A stretch of 64,000 nucleotides of DNA from Methylopila capsulata (GTDB lineage Bacteria > Pseudomonadota > Alphaproteobacteria > Rhizobiales > Methylopilaceae). Of this stretch, positions 47,457 to 57,887 are shown piece by piece. The notes below the pieces were generated by a model. It was not told the origin of the DNA, did not search any database, and worked only from the letters and a program-made list of their open reading frames with translations. Location of the stretch: contig NZ_JAFBCY010000003.1 in assembly GCF_016907975.1 (NCBI RefSeq), positions 930,001-994,000 on the forward strand, written 5' to 3'. The position numbers and the translations under genes were made by a program. Position 1 is the first letter of the stretch; each line of letters begins with the position of its first letter.

Positions 47457-48439
47457 AAGCCCGGGGAACCCGCCTCGCCGGCTTCGGCTGGGCCGCGCCA
47501 GCGCGGCGGGTGGCGAACGCCGAGATCGAGGCGACGCTCGGCCTCGACGACGGCTGGATCGAGCGCCGCACCGGCATCCGCGAGCGGCGCTGGGCGGTCG
47601 AGGGCGAGACGCTCTCGGGGCTCGCGGTCGAGGCCGGCGACCGCGCGTTGGCGGGCTGCGGGATCGACCGGGCCGCGATCGGCCTCACCCTGCTCGCGAC
47701 CTCCACGCCCGACCAGTTGCTGCCGCCGACCGGACCGCTGGTGGCGCATCGGCTGGGACTGACCCGCTCCGGCGCGGTCGACCTCGCGGGCGCCTGCGCG
47801 GGCTTTCTCTATGCGCTCGCGTTGGCCGTGTCCCATGTCCGCGCCCATGGCCGGCCAGCGCTTGTCATCGCCGCCAACCTGCTCAGCCGACGCATCAATT
47901 TTGCAGAGCGCGGCAGCGCCGTGCTGTTCGCCGACGCCGCCGGCGCGGTCGTGGTCGCGCCCTCCGACGACCCGGACCGCGGCGTGCTGGGCCTGTCGCT
48001 CGCCTCCGACGGCGCGGGCTACGGGCTCGTCGGCATCCCGGGCGGCGGCAGCAGCCTGCCCTATGCCGAGGGCATGCCGATCGAGGACACGCGGATGACC
48101 ATCGCCGACGGCCGCGGCCTGTTCGCGGACGCCGTGCGGCTGATGACGGCCTGCTCGGGCGAAGCGCTGGCGGAGGCGGGCCTCGCCGCCGAGGCGATCG
48201 ACCGCTTCGTGCCCCATCAGGCCAACGCGCGCATCTTCTCGGCGGTGGGGGCGAAGCTTGGGGTTCGCGACGCCGCCATGGTCTCGACCATCGCCGCCTT
48301 CGGCAACTCCTCGGCCGCGACCATTCCCCTGTCGCTCGCCCTCGCCCACGAGGCGCGCCCGATCGCGCCCGGCGAGACCCTGCTGCTGACGGCGGCGGGC
48401 GCGGGCCTGACCGGCGGCGCGCTCGTGCTCAGGGCTTGA
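47453..48439 (+). CDS. bioZ: BioZ, KAS III-like pimeloyl-ACP precursor synthase
   Basis: 328-residue thiolase-fold condensing enzyme of the FabH type. The triad is complete: Cys in [15 protein letters not shown], His in [10 protein letters not shown] and Asn in [27 protein letters not shown] is the FabH N-terminal signature. In Agrobacterium and Brucella BioZ condenses glutaryl-CoA with malonyl-ACP to start pimeloyl-ACP synthesis, replacing BioC/BioH. The position at the end of bioBFDA supports that role rather than housekeeping FabH. Confidence 0.9.
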   Translation: MKARGTRLAGFGWAAPARRVANAEIEATLGLDDGWIERRTGIRERRWAVEGETLSGLAVEAGDRALAGCGIDRAAIGLTLLATSTPDQLLPPTGPLVAHRLGLTRSGAVDLAGACAGFLYALALAVSHVRAHGRPALVIAANLLSRRINFAERGSAVLFADAAGAVVVAPSDDPDRGVLGLSLASDGAGYGLVGIPGGGSSLPYAEGMPIEDTRMTIADGRGLFADAVRLMTACSGEALAEAGLAAEAIDRFVPHQANARIFSAVGAKLGVRDAAMVSTIAAFGNSSAATIPLSLALAHEARPIAPGETLLLTAAGAGLTGGALVLRA

Positions 48440-48449
48440 GGGCGGATCC

Positions 48450-49918
48450 TCACCCCAGCGTCAGCAGCCTGCGGCCGAGTTCGTCCACCGCGATGTCCTC
48501 GCGCGCGGCCGGCGACGCCGGCTTCTCCCGCGTGCTCCACAGCAGGTAGTCCGTCATCCCGCGGTCGGGCAGGCCCGGGTGCAGGGTGCGGGCGGGGGCG
48601 TGATCGCCGTAGAGGCAGAGCGCGGCGCCGCCGGGAACGTCGACGAGGGCTTCGGCGACCCGCGCGATCATGCGGTCGGCGTTGACGAGATGACGGGCGT
48701 ACTGCTTCGCCGGATCGTCGGTCTCCGGCAGCCGTCCCGGCCCCCAGGGGCCGTGGTTCTCGATCGTCACCACGAACAGGAACAGCGGCTCCCGCGCGCC
48801 GGCGACTTCGGCGGCGATGGCGGCGGCGACGGCGACGTCGGCGACGTAGGGGCCGCAGCGCTCGGCGTTCGTGAAGGCCTCGCCGTCGATGAAGCGCTGG
48901 AAGCCGAGCTGGGGGACGAGCGTCTCACGGTCGAAGAAGCGGCGGTCGTAGGGGTGGAGGAACGTGGTGCGGCGGCCGGACGCCAGGAACAGGCGCGGGA
49001 TCGCACGGGCGGCGTAGTGCGGAACCGTGAGGTAGGGGTCGAAGGCGTCGAGGCCGAGGACGTCCGAGGGAAACCCGGTGAGGAAGCCGAACTCGCTCCG
49101 CATGGTGTAGGCGCCCTCGGCCGGAACGCGACAGCGCCCCCAGCAGATCGCCTCATTTTTCAGGCGTTCGAAGGCCGGAAGACGAGGCCCGGCGACGCCG
49201 CGGGCGGCGAGGTCGACGAAGCTCTCGATCTGGATCGCGACGATGACGGCCGGCCCCGCCTTCGGGTGCCGGGGCGTCGGCAGGGCAGCCGCGGCGACGG
49301 CCGCCGCCGGGCTTGGGCGCGCCATGGAGCGCCAGGCGAGCGCGTGCAGGATCAGGGTCGAAACCAGGCCGAAACGGGCGACGTCGCGGTTCGGATCCGC
49401 GGGCAGTTCGACGACCCCTTGGGCGAAGCGGCCCGCCGCCGCGAGGCGCAGGAGAGCGAAGGCCGAAAGTGCGATTGCGGGCGGAAGCCCCAAGAGAATG
49501 AACGATCCGCCTGAGGGAAACACCGAGGGTTCGACCGAGAACCACAGCGTGGTGGCCACGATCAGCACGGCGAACACGACGAGCGCGCGGGGCTCGGCCA
49601 GCTTCTCGGCGTAGTAGAGCCTGGGGTGCCGGATCGCGTTCCGCACCAGCGCCCCGTCCGAGAAGGTCAGGGGCTCGCCGAGGATGTTGCGCTTCATGCC
49701 GCTGCCGGCGGCGGCGAGGAAGGTGGCGACGCAGACCACGAGCGCCGCGTGCCACGGCCGCCACGACACTGCGAACGCGAGGGCGAACGCAACGACATGC
49801 AAGGTTAACCTGAGGGTAACAACCCGCCATGGCGCCCGCATCGCCTGGGTCGACGGCGGCAGCGTCTCGAGCGCGAGCGAGACGACGAAGGACAGCACGA
49901 AGGCGGCGACCGTGGCGA

Positions 49919-49922
<4 letters not shown>
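48450..49922 (-). CDS. LtaS-like sulfatase-superfamily membrane protein, capsule-linked
   Basis: 490 residues: about five N-terminal membrane segments (MIATVAAFVLSFVVSLAL onwards) and an extracytoplasmic sulfatase-fold domain. The catalytic threonine lies in EGAYTMRSEFGFLTG (T-x-x-S-E as in LtaS-type phosphoglycerol transferases); metal ligands include IQIESF, ENHGPWG and YGDHAP. Its ATG 49922 overlaps the stop of the KpsC-like gene (ATGA), so the two form an operon. It probably adds a phosphoglycerol-type or phosphoethanolamine group to a surface glycan; the substrate is inferred. Confidence 0.82.
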
Positions 49923-51505
<1,583 letters not shown>

Positions 51506-51690
51506 CTAAAGGTGTCCGAGGCTTTCTTGGGTCGAGCTTTACGTCAGCGCTAGCGGCCTGCCGCGCGCGGCGCAATGCCCAAAGAAGACGCCACGTCGAT
51601 GCCGCTGCTTCGCAGCTGCAGCATCGTCCGGACGGGGGCATGACAGGGACGGCGCGATCCGCGAAGGCGGGGCGCGCCGGTTGGCGCACG

Positions 51691-53007
51691 ATGAGCGACG
51701 GAAAAGGCGACCGGTCCAGCCGGCCGACCCGGACGTTTCTGTTCCTTCAGGGCCTGGCGTCTCCCTTCTTCCGTCGCCTCGGGCGCACGCTGAAGCGGCA
51801 GGGCTACGGCGTCGAACGCATCAATCTCAACCTGGGCGACCGGCTGTTCTGGAACCTTCCGGGCGCCACCGACTACCGCGGCAGCTTTCAGAACTGGCGG
51901 CGCTTTCTCGCGGCCTTCATCGAGGAGCGCGGCGTCACCGACCTCGTGCTGTTCGGCGACGGCCGCCCGTATCACCGCATCGCCATTGGAGTCGCGCAAC
52001 TGCGCGGGGTGCAGGCGCATGTGTTCGAGGAAGGCTACTTCCGCCCCGACTGGATCACGGTCGAGGCCAACGGCGTCAACGGCTACTCCACCCTGCCGCG
52101 CGATCCGGGCGTCGTGCGCGACCTCGCCCGCGGCCTGCCGGAGCCGCCGAAGCCGCAGCCGATCTTCGGCGATATGGGCGCCCGCACGGTCTGGGACGTG
52201 ACCTACAACTTCGCCCACGTGCTCTTCCCCTATCTCTACCCCGGCTACCGCCGCTACCGGCCGCACCATCCGGTCGTCGAATACGCCAGCTGGATCCGCA
52301 GGCTCGCGCGCCGCAAGACCGAGACCTCCGCCGCGGAGGCCGTGATCGCCGCGCTGAAGGCGGACGGCGCGCCGTTCTTCCTGCTGCCGCTGCAACTCGA
52401 CAGCGACTACCAGATCCGGCTGCACTCCCGCTTCACGCTCATGACCGAGGTGGTCGATCTCGTCGCCGAGTCCTTCGCGGCCCATGCGCCTTCCGACGCC
52501 AGGCTGGTGGTGAAGCTGCACCCGCTCGACAACGGCCTCGTCAATCGCCGCAAGATCACCCAGGCCACCGCCGACCGCCTCGGCCTCGGCGACCGGCTGC
52601 TCTTCATCGACGGCGGCGACGGGCGCGACCTCATCGCCGCCTCCTCCGGCGTCGTGGTCGTGAACAGCACCATCGGCACCGAGGCGCTGATCCAGGGCAA
52701 GCCGCTGATGGCCCTCGGACAGGCGATCTACGGCATGGAGGGCCTGAGCCATCAGGGCGATCTCGACGCCTTCTGGACCGAGCCGACGCATCCCGACATG
52801 TCCCTTGTCGACGCCTTCCGCCGCGTGGTCTTCGCACGCACCCTGCTGAACGGCGGGTTCTACGCGGAACAGGCGATCGAGATCGGCGTCGCCAACGCGG
52901 TCGAGCGGCTGATCGAGACCGCGCCCTCGCGGTCCGCGCCGTTCGCGTCGGGATGGCGTCCGACGGGCGCCTATGGCGAGGCGGGCGCGGCCCTGCCCGG
53001 CGAGTGA
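51691..53007 (+). CDS. KpsS-like capsule biosynthesis protein
   Basis: 438 residues of the KpsS family, the partner of KpsC in starting the Kdo linker of capsules. Hallmarks: FLFLQGLASPFFRRLGRTLK at the N-terminus, NLGDRLFWN, RVFEEGYFRPDW-type VFEEGYFRPDWITVE, FFLLPLQLDSDYQIR and VVVVNSTIGTEALIQGKPL. The ATG at 51691 is chosen by family similarity; another in-frame ATG at 51640 lies in a repeat-like palindromic stretch (about 51594-51648). Its TGA overlaps the SDR start. Confidence 0.87.
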   Translation: MSDGKGDRSSRPTRTFLFLQGLASPFFRRLGRTLKRQGYGVERINLNLGDRLFWNLPGATDYRGSFQNWRRFLAAFIEERGVTDLVLFGDGRPYHRIAIGVAQLRGVQAHVFEEGYFRPDWITVEANGVNGYSTLPRDPGVVRDLARGLPEPPKPQPIFGDMGARTVWDVTYNFAHVLFPYLYPGYRRYRPHHPVVEYASWIRRLARRKTETSAAEAVIAALKADGAPFFLLPLQLDSDYQIRLHSRFTLMTEVVDLVAESFAAHAPSDARLVVKLHPLDNGLVNRRKITQATADRLGLGDRLLFIDGGDGRDLIAASSGVVVVNSTIGTEALIQGKPLMALGQAIYGMEGLSHQGDLDAFWTEPTHPDMSLVDAFRRVVFARTLLNGGFYAEQAIEIGVANAVERLIETAPSRSAPFASGWRPTGAYGEAGAALPGE

Positions 53008-53795
53008 GCGCTCCGGCCCCGAACTCGATCGTTGTCACGGGCGCAGGCCGCGGCATCGGCGCCGCCCTCGCCCGCGCCTACGCGCGCCCCGGCGCGACGC
53101 TGCTGCTGATCGGGCGGACCGCTGCGACGCTGGAGCGCACGGCCTCGGAGGCGCGGGCGAAGGGCGCCGAGGTGGAGATCGCGGCGCTGGACGTGTCGGA
53201 CGCCGGGGCCTTGGCGGAGGCGCTTCTCGCCTTCGACGCGCGCCGGCCGGTCGATCTCGTCATCGCCAACGCCGGCGTCTCCGGCGGGCTGGGGCCGAAC
53301 CGCTCCGCCGAGCCGTTCGAGACCGCCCAGCGCCAGATTCGCGTCAACCTTGAGGGCGCAATCGCGACCGTGACGCCGCTGATCGACCCCATGCGCGGCC
53401 GCCGCTCCGGGCAGATTGTGCTGATGAGCTCGCTCGCCGCGCTGCAGCCGATCGGCGACACCGCGGCCTACTCCGCCTCCAAGGCTGGCGTGCTGGTCTG
53501 GGGACGGGCCCTGGCGGACTATCTCGCCCCCTCGGGCGTCGGCGTGTCGGTGGTGTGCCCCGGCTTCGTCACCAGCGACATGAGCCAGCGCTACCTCGGC
53601 CCGAAGCCGCTCGAAATGTCGGCCGACGCCGCGGCGGAGCTGATCAGGGGGAGAGTCGCGAAGCGCCGGGAGATGATCGCCTTCCCCTGGGCGATGGTTG
53701 CGCTGATCCGCCTGTCGAACCTGCTGCCTCGCAAGGTCTCGCGCTTCGTGCTGTCGCGGGTGCCGGTGACGATCGAGCCAGACCGGCACATGTGA
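53004..53795 (+). CDS. Short-chain dehydrogenase/reductase, capsule-linked
   Basis: 263-residue Rossmann oxidoreductase. VVTGAGRGIGAALARAYA is the NAD(P) loop, IANAGVSGG the NAG strand motif, and LMSSLAALQ plus AYSASKAG the catalytic Ser-Tyr-Lys. The start GTG at 53004 overlaps the stop of the KpsS-like gene, so it is translationally coupled. S. meliloti carries an SDR (RkpH) in its capsule cluster, which suggests a role in the lipid anchor or sugar precursor; this is inference. Confidence 0.85.
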   Translation: MSAPAPNSIVVTGAGRGIGAALARAYARPGATLLLIGRTAATLERTASEARAKGAEVEIAALDVSDAGALAEALLAFDARRPVDLVIANAGVSGGLGPNRSAEPFETAQRQIRVNLEGAIATVTPLIDPMRGRRSGQIVLMSSLAALQPIGDTAAYSASKAGVLVWGRALADYLAPSGVGVSVVCPGFVTSDMSQRYLGPKPLEMSADAAAELIRGRVAKRREMIAFPWAMVALIRLSNLLPRKVSRFVLSRVPVTIEPDRHM

Positions 53796-53859
53796 GGCGC
53801 GGACGTCGGGTCGGCATGCGCCCGGATCGACCGGGTGAGACGCCGGAAGCCGACGCGCT

Positions 53860-54816
53860 TCAGCGCCGCTCCGCCCACGTGAACCAGCCGACGCCGGCGA
53901 GCACCAGCGCGGCGCCGGCGAGATCGATCGCCGTCACCCGCTCCCCGAGGAACAGCGCCGCGAGCACCAGCGTCGCGATCGGGCTGACCGTGCCGATGGC
54001 GGCGTTGGCCTGCGCGGAAATCCGGTGCAGCGCGGCCGAGAGCAGGAAACTCGGCAGGATGGTGCTCAGCACCGCGATCATCGCGGCGTAGACCCACGCC
54101 TTCGTGGTGAGCGTCGACAGCACGCCGAGATCGCGGACCACGAAGAACTGCAGGATGGCCGCGGCCGCAGCGCCGGTCATCGCGATGCAGGTGAAGAGCT
54201 TGGGGCCGAGCCTGGCGATCTGGCCCTTGGCGAACAGCTGGTAGAGCGCGAAGGCGAGCGCCGATGCGAGGACGAGCGCTGCGCCGTCGCGCGTGGCGTC
54301 GAAGCCCGCCGCCTCCATGTCCTTGGTGAAGACAAGCGCGAGGCCGGCGTAGCTCAGCGCGAAGGCGAACAGCGCCTTGACGCGAAACGGCTGGCCGAAG
54401 AAGGCCGCGCCGAGCAGCACCGTGAACAGCGGATAGGTGAACAGGATCAGCCGCTCGAACGGCGCTGAGATGTAGGCGAGGCCGAGGAAGTCGGCGTAGC
54501 TCGCGAACCAGTAGCCGAGCAGACCGACGGCGAGCGAGGCCGCGAGCGTGCGGCCGTCGAGCGCCGCGGGCCGTCCCGACCGCGCCACCGCCATCAGCCC
54601 GATCGCGAGATAGACCGGCACTGACAGCCCCATGCGGAGCGCAAGCAGGGTCTCGGTGTCGACGCCCTCGGCATAGGCGAACTTGATCAGGACGCCCTTG
54701 CTGGAGAACAGGATCGCGCCAGCCGCGGCGAGCGCGTAACCGCCCCAAGGCGCCGCGGCGCGGACGCGCGTCGGCGTCGTGACGACTTCGGGATCGGCGG
54801 GCGTGGTGGTGGGCAT
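53860..54816 (-). CDS. EamA/DMT family transporter
   Basis: 318 residues with ten hydrophobic segments in two EamA halves: AAAGAILFSSKGVLIKFAYA in the first, FALYQLFAKGQIARLGPKLF and AAIGTVSPIATLVLAALFLGER in the second, the latter being the classic DMT end signature. Exporters of amino acids or metabolites are common in the family; the substrate is unknown. ATG 54816 follows GAGAGG. Convergent with the SDR gene. Confidence 0.88.
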   Translation of the reverse strand: MPTTTPADPEVVTTPTRVRAAAPWGGYALAAAGAILFSSKGVLIKFAYAEGVDTETLLALRMGLSVPVYLAIGLMAVARSGRPAALDGRTLAASLAVGLLGYWFASYADFLGLAYISAPFERLILFTYPLFTVLLGAAFFGQPFRVKALFAFALSYAGLALVFTKDMEAAGFDATRDGAALVLASALAFALYQLFAKGQIARLGPKLFTCIAMTGAAAAAILQFFVVRDLGVLSTLTTKAWVYAAMIAVLSTILPSFLLSAALHRISAQANAAIGTVSPIATLVLAALFLGERVTAIDLAGAALVLAGVGWFTWAERR

Positions 54817-54907
54817 CGGGGAACCTCTCGCCCGCGGGTATCACGCGGGCGCGAGGCGGCAAACGCCGGACCGCGCAAGGCTGCCCTGTGCCGGCGCTGA
54901 AACGCAA

Positions 54908-54934
54908 ACGGCCCGGGCGGAGGACTCGGGCCGT
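54908..54934 (-). terminator. Terminator of the 42-residue peptide gene
   Basis: ACGGCCCG (54908-54915) pairs with CGGGCCGT (54927-54934); read on the minus strand the stem is followed by TTGCGTTT. It lies 36 bp downstream of the stop codon of the small secreted peptide gene. Confidence 0.65.
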
Positions 54935-54969
54935 TCGAGCAGGGGTGAGGCGTCGGAGCTTCGAGCGCG

Positions 54970-55098
54970 TCAGGTGCCGGTGGGGTTGGACTGGGTCGAC
55001 GCGGTCGTGTTCTTGCGGGCGCAGGGCTCGGCCGAAGCCGGCGCCGCGACGGCGACGCCGAGGGCTACGGCGAGCAGCGTGGCGGTCAACGTCTTCAT
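54970..55098 (-). CDS. Very small secreted peptide, 42 residues
   Basis: ATG 55098 to TGA 54970. The signal peptide MKTLTATLLAVALGVAVAAP ends ASA; the mature part is only about 18 residues (EPCARKNTTASTQSNPTGT) with a single cysteine. GAGGAG sits 5-10 nt upstream of the start, and a terminator follows the stop, so it looks like a real transcription unit. Function unknown. Confidence 0.68.
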   Translation of the reverse strand: MKTLTATLLAVALGVAVAAPASAEPCARKNTTASTQSNPTGT

Positions 55099-55357
55099 CG
55101 TCGCTCTCCTCGTCAGACAGCGGGCGGGATCGCCCGCGGCCCGATCAGGCTACCACTGCCCAGCGACGCGCCAAGCCCAAAGCGCAGGCGCCGCATTCAC
55201 GCTTTCGCGCGTGGCGACGGCCTAGGTCGCGCCGGTCGTCATGCCCGCCGTGCGGCGTGGACGCGCCTGTGGGGCCCTCGTCTCTGGCGTAGCGGTCGGC
55301 TTTCGACTATCGACGGCGCGACGCCTTCTCCTGCCCTCTCCTCCTCCCGGAGACGAG

Positions 55358-57550
55358 ATGCCCGACCTTCTGCTTGAGCTGTTCTCGGAAGAGATCCCCG
55401 CCCGCATGCAGGCCCGCGCGGCCGACGACCTGAAGGCGCTGGTGACCAACGCGCTGGTGGAGCGCGGCCTCACCTACGAGGGCGCCAAGGCCTTCGCGAC
55501 GCCGCGGCGGCTGACGCTGGTGGTCGGCGGCCTCGCCGCCCGCCAGCCGGACCGGCACGAGGAGCGCAAGGGTCCCCGCGTGGGCGCGCCGGAAAAGGCG
55601 CTGGAGGGCTTTCTCAAGGCCGCCGGCCTCGCCTCGATCGAGCAGGCCACGGTGCAGGCGGACCCCAAGGGCGACTTCTACGTCGCCCGCATCCACAAGC
55701 ACGGCGCGGCCACCACGGACGTGATCGCGGCGATCGTCCCCGAGATCGTGCGGTCGTTCCCCTGGCCGAAGTCCATGCGCTGGGGGACCGGAACGCTGCG
55801 CTGGGTGCGGCCGCTGCATTCGATCGTCGCGACCTTTGGCGTGCCGCAGGAGGAGCCCGAGGTCATCCGCTTCGAGATCGACGGGATCGCGTCGGGGGAC
55901 GTCACCCGCGGCCACCGCGTGCACGCGCCGGGCGAGATCCGCGTGCGCCGCTTCGACGACTACGTGGCGAGCCTGGAGAAGGCCCACGTGGTGCTCGACG
56001 CCGAGCGCCGCCGCGACATCATCCGCGCCGACGCCCGCACGCTGGCCCAGGCGCAGAACCTCGAGCTGGTCGAGGACGAGGGCCTGGTCGACGAGGTGGC
56101 GGGGCTGGTCGAGTGGCCCGTCGTGCTGATGGGCCAGTTCGAGCCGGAGTTCCTCGAGGTCCCGGACGAGGTGATCCGCGCCACCATCCGCGCCAACCAG
56201 AAGTGCTTCGTGCTGAAGGACCCGGCGACGGACCGGCTCACCAACCGCTTCATCCTGGTCGCGAACCTCGACGCCAGCGACGGCGGCAAGGCCATCGTCC
56301 ACGGCAACGAGCGCGTGGTCCGCGCGCGCCTCTCCGACGCCCGCTTCTTCTGGGAGACGGACAAGAAGGTCCGGCTGGAGGACCGGCTGGAGAAGCTCAA
56401 GAGCATCACCTTCCACGCCAAGCTCGGCACGCAATACGAGCGGGTCGAGCGCGTCGCGCGGCTGGCGAAGGAGCTCGCCCCGCTGGTGGGCGCCGACCCC
56501 GCGAAGGCGGAGACCGCCGCCCGCCTCGCCAAAGCCGACCTCGTCACCGAGATGGTCGGCGAATTCCCGGAGCTGCAGGGCCTGATGGGCCGCTACTACG
56601 CGGCGGCCGAGGGCCAAGACCCGGAAGTCGCCGCGGCGCTGGAGGAGCACTACAAGCCGCAGGGACCGTCGGACCGCATCCCGACAGCGCCGGTGTCGAT
56701 CGCCGTCGCGTTCGCCGACAAGATCGACACGCTGGTGGGTTTCTGGGCGATCGACGAGAAGCCCACGGGCAGCAAGGACCCCTATGCGCTGCGGCGCGCG
56801 GCGCTGGGGGTGGTGCGGATCATTCTGGAGAATGGGCTGCGGGTGCGGCTTCTCGACGTGGTCAACGGCGCGTCGAAGGCGGGGATTGGCGACGATCTCC
56901 TCGCCTTCCTCGCCGATCGCCTAAAAGTCCAGCTGCGCGAGCAGGGCAAGCGGCACGACCTCGTCGACGCGGTGTTCGCAGCGGGCTCCCCCTCCCCCCT
57001 TGCGGGGGAGGGTAGGGAGGGGGGTGGCTCCGAACGGGGCGCCAGGTCCGGGACGACCCCCACCCCCGGCCCCTCCCCGCAAGGGGGAGGGGTGACCCGC
57101 GCCACGTCCGGCGGCGACGCCAACGACGACCTCGTGCTCGTCGTCCGCCGGGTCGAGGCGCTGGAGACTTTGCTTGCGACTGAGGACGGCAAGAACCTGC
57201 TCGCGGGGTATCGCCGCGCGGCGAACATCCTGAAGGCCGAGGAGAAGAAGGACGGCGCGGGGACGTTCGAGGCGGCGCCCGAGGCCGGGCTGCTGAGCGA
57301 GCCCGCCGAGCGGGACCTGTCTGCGGCGCTCGACGCCGCCGAGCCCGCGGCGACCGAGGCGCTGGCGCGGGAGGACTTCACCGCCGCGACCACGGCGCTG
57401 GCGAAGCTGCGCCCGCAGGTCGACGCCTTCTTCGATCAGATCATGGTCAACGCGCCGGAGGCGGACCTTCGGGCGAACCGCCTGAAGCTGCTGGCGCGCC
57501 TCCGCCGCGCGGTCCGCGCCGTCGCCGACTTCGACCGCATCGCGGGCTGA
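55358..57550 (+). CDS. glyS: Glycyl-tRNA synthetase beta subunit, with in-frame repeat insertion
   Basis: 730 residues; E. coli GlyS is 689. Binds tRNA-Gly and completes the alpha2beta2 enzyme. It begins [44 protein letters not shown] and [10 protein letters not shown] are family signatures, with the HD-like and anticodon-binding region in [20 protein letters not shown] and the C-terminal [20 protein letters not shown]. Residues about 544-579 ([15 protein letters not shown] to [11 protein letters not shown]) are the translation of a palindromic genomic repeat, low in complexity and foreign to the family. GGAG precedes ATG 55358. The alpha subunit glyQ is not in the window. Confidence 0.93.
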   Translation: MPDLLLELFSEEIPARMQARAADDLKALVTNALVERGLTYEGAKAFATPRRLTLVVGGLAARQPDRHEERKGPRVGAPEKALEGFLKAAGLASIEQATVQADPKGDFYVARIHKHGAATTDVIAAIVPEIVRSFPWPKSMRWGTGTLRWVRPLHSIVATFGVPQEEPEVIRFEIDGIASGDVTRGHRVHAPGEIRVRRFDDYVASLEKAHVVLDAERRRDIIRADARTLAQAQNLELVEDEGLVDEVAGLVEWPVVLMGQFEPEFLEVPDEVIRATIRANQKCFVLKDPATDRLTNRFILVANLDASDGGKAIVHGNERVVRARLSDARFFWETDKKVRLEDRLEKLKSITFHAKLGTQYERVERVARLAKELAPLVGADPAKAETAARLAKADLVTEMVGEFPELQGLMGRYYAAAEGQDPEVAAALEEHYKPQGPSDRIPTAPVSIAVAFADKIDTLVGFWAIDEKPTGSKDPYALRRAALGVVRIILENGLRVRLLDVVNGASKAGIGDDLLAFLADRLKVQLREQGKRHDLVDAVFAAGSPSPLAGEGREGGGSERGARSGTTPTPGPSPQGGGVTRATSGGDANDDLVLVVRRVEALETLLATEDGKNLLAGYRRAANILKAEEKKDGAGTFEAAPEAGLLSEPAERDLSAALDAAEPAATEALAREDFTAATTALAKLRPQVDAFFDQIMVNAPEADLRANRLKLLARLRRAVRAVADFDRIAG
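56987..57093. repeat. Palindromic repeat inside the glyS reading frame
   Basis: The outer arms CTCCCCCCTTGCGGGGGAG (56992-57010) and CTCCCCGCAAGGGGGAG (57073-57089) are near-perfect inverted copies, and the inner part contains TCCGGGACGACCCC, also found in the bioD-bioA repeat. The glyS frame stays open through it, adding about 36 residues. Confidence 0.82.
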
Positions 57551-57887
57551 GCGCTCCGGCGTCCTCCGGCTTGACCGGCGGACCCGCCGGCGACGTGGAG
57601 CTTTGGCTTCGACGTGGATGGTCCGCAGCGAAGCTGAGGAAAGGGTCCACCGATCACACGCGCGGATCCCTCCTCGCGCGCCAGCGTGGGGAGGGTGGCC
57701 CCGGCCGGGAGGCCGGGGTCGGGTGGGGCCTTGGGCGTCGGGCGCAGAGGACGAAAGGCGCCTTCTGCGAAAGCGCACCCCACCCGACCTCGGCTGCGCC
57801 GAGGCTGCCCTCCCCTGTCCCAAGGGAGGGATCGCCCGCGATTCATCCGGAAAACAGGCGACGGGGCGCCGGAGCGCCCCCTCCCCC
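57551..57887. other. Gap between glyS and lpdA with a long palindromic element
   Basis: 337 bp with no gene. 57551-57663 is unremarkable; 57664-57840 is the long dispersed element. glyS and lpdA converge here, so no promoter is expected. No simple terminator with a T tract is seen; the element's hairpins may stop both transcripts. Confidence 0.55.
57664..57840. repeat. Dispersed palindromic element, long type, copy 2
   Basis: It begins GGATCCCTCCTCGCGCG and ends AAGGGAGGGATCGCCCGCG, with the same terminal inversion and order of blocks (GGGGAGGGTGGCC, GGGTCGGGTGGGGCC-like, CACCCGACC, CTCCCCTGTCCCA) as the copy at 22301. The central 60 bp differ. 177 bp, between convergent genes. Confidence 0.75.
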
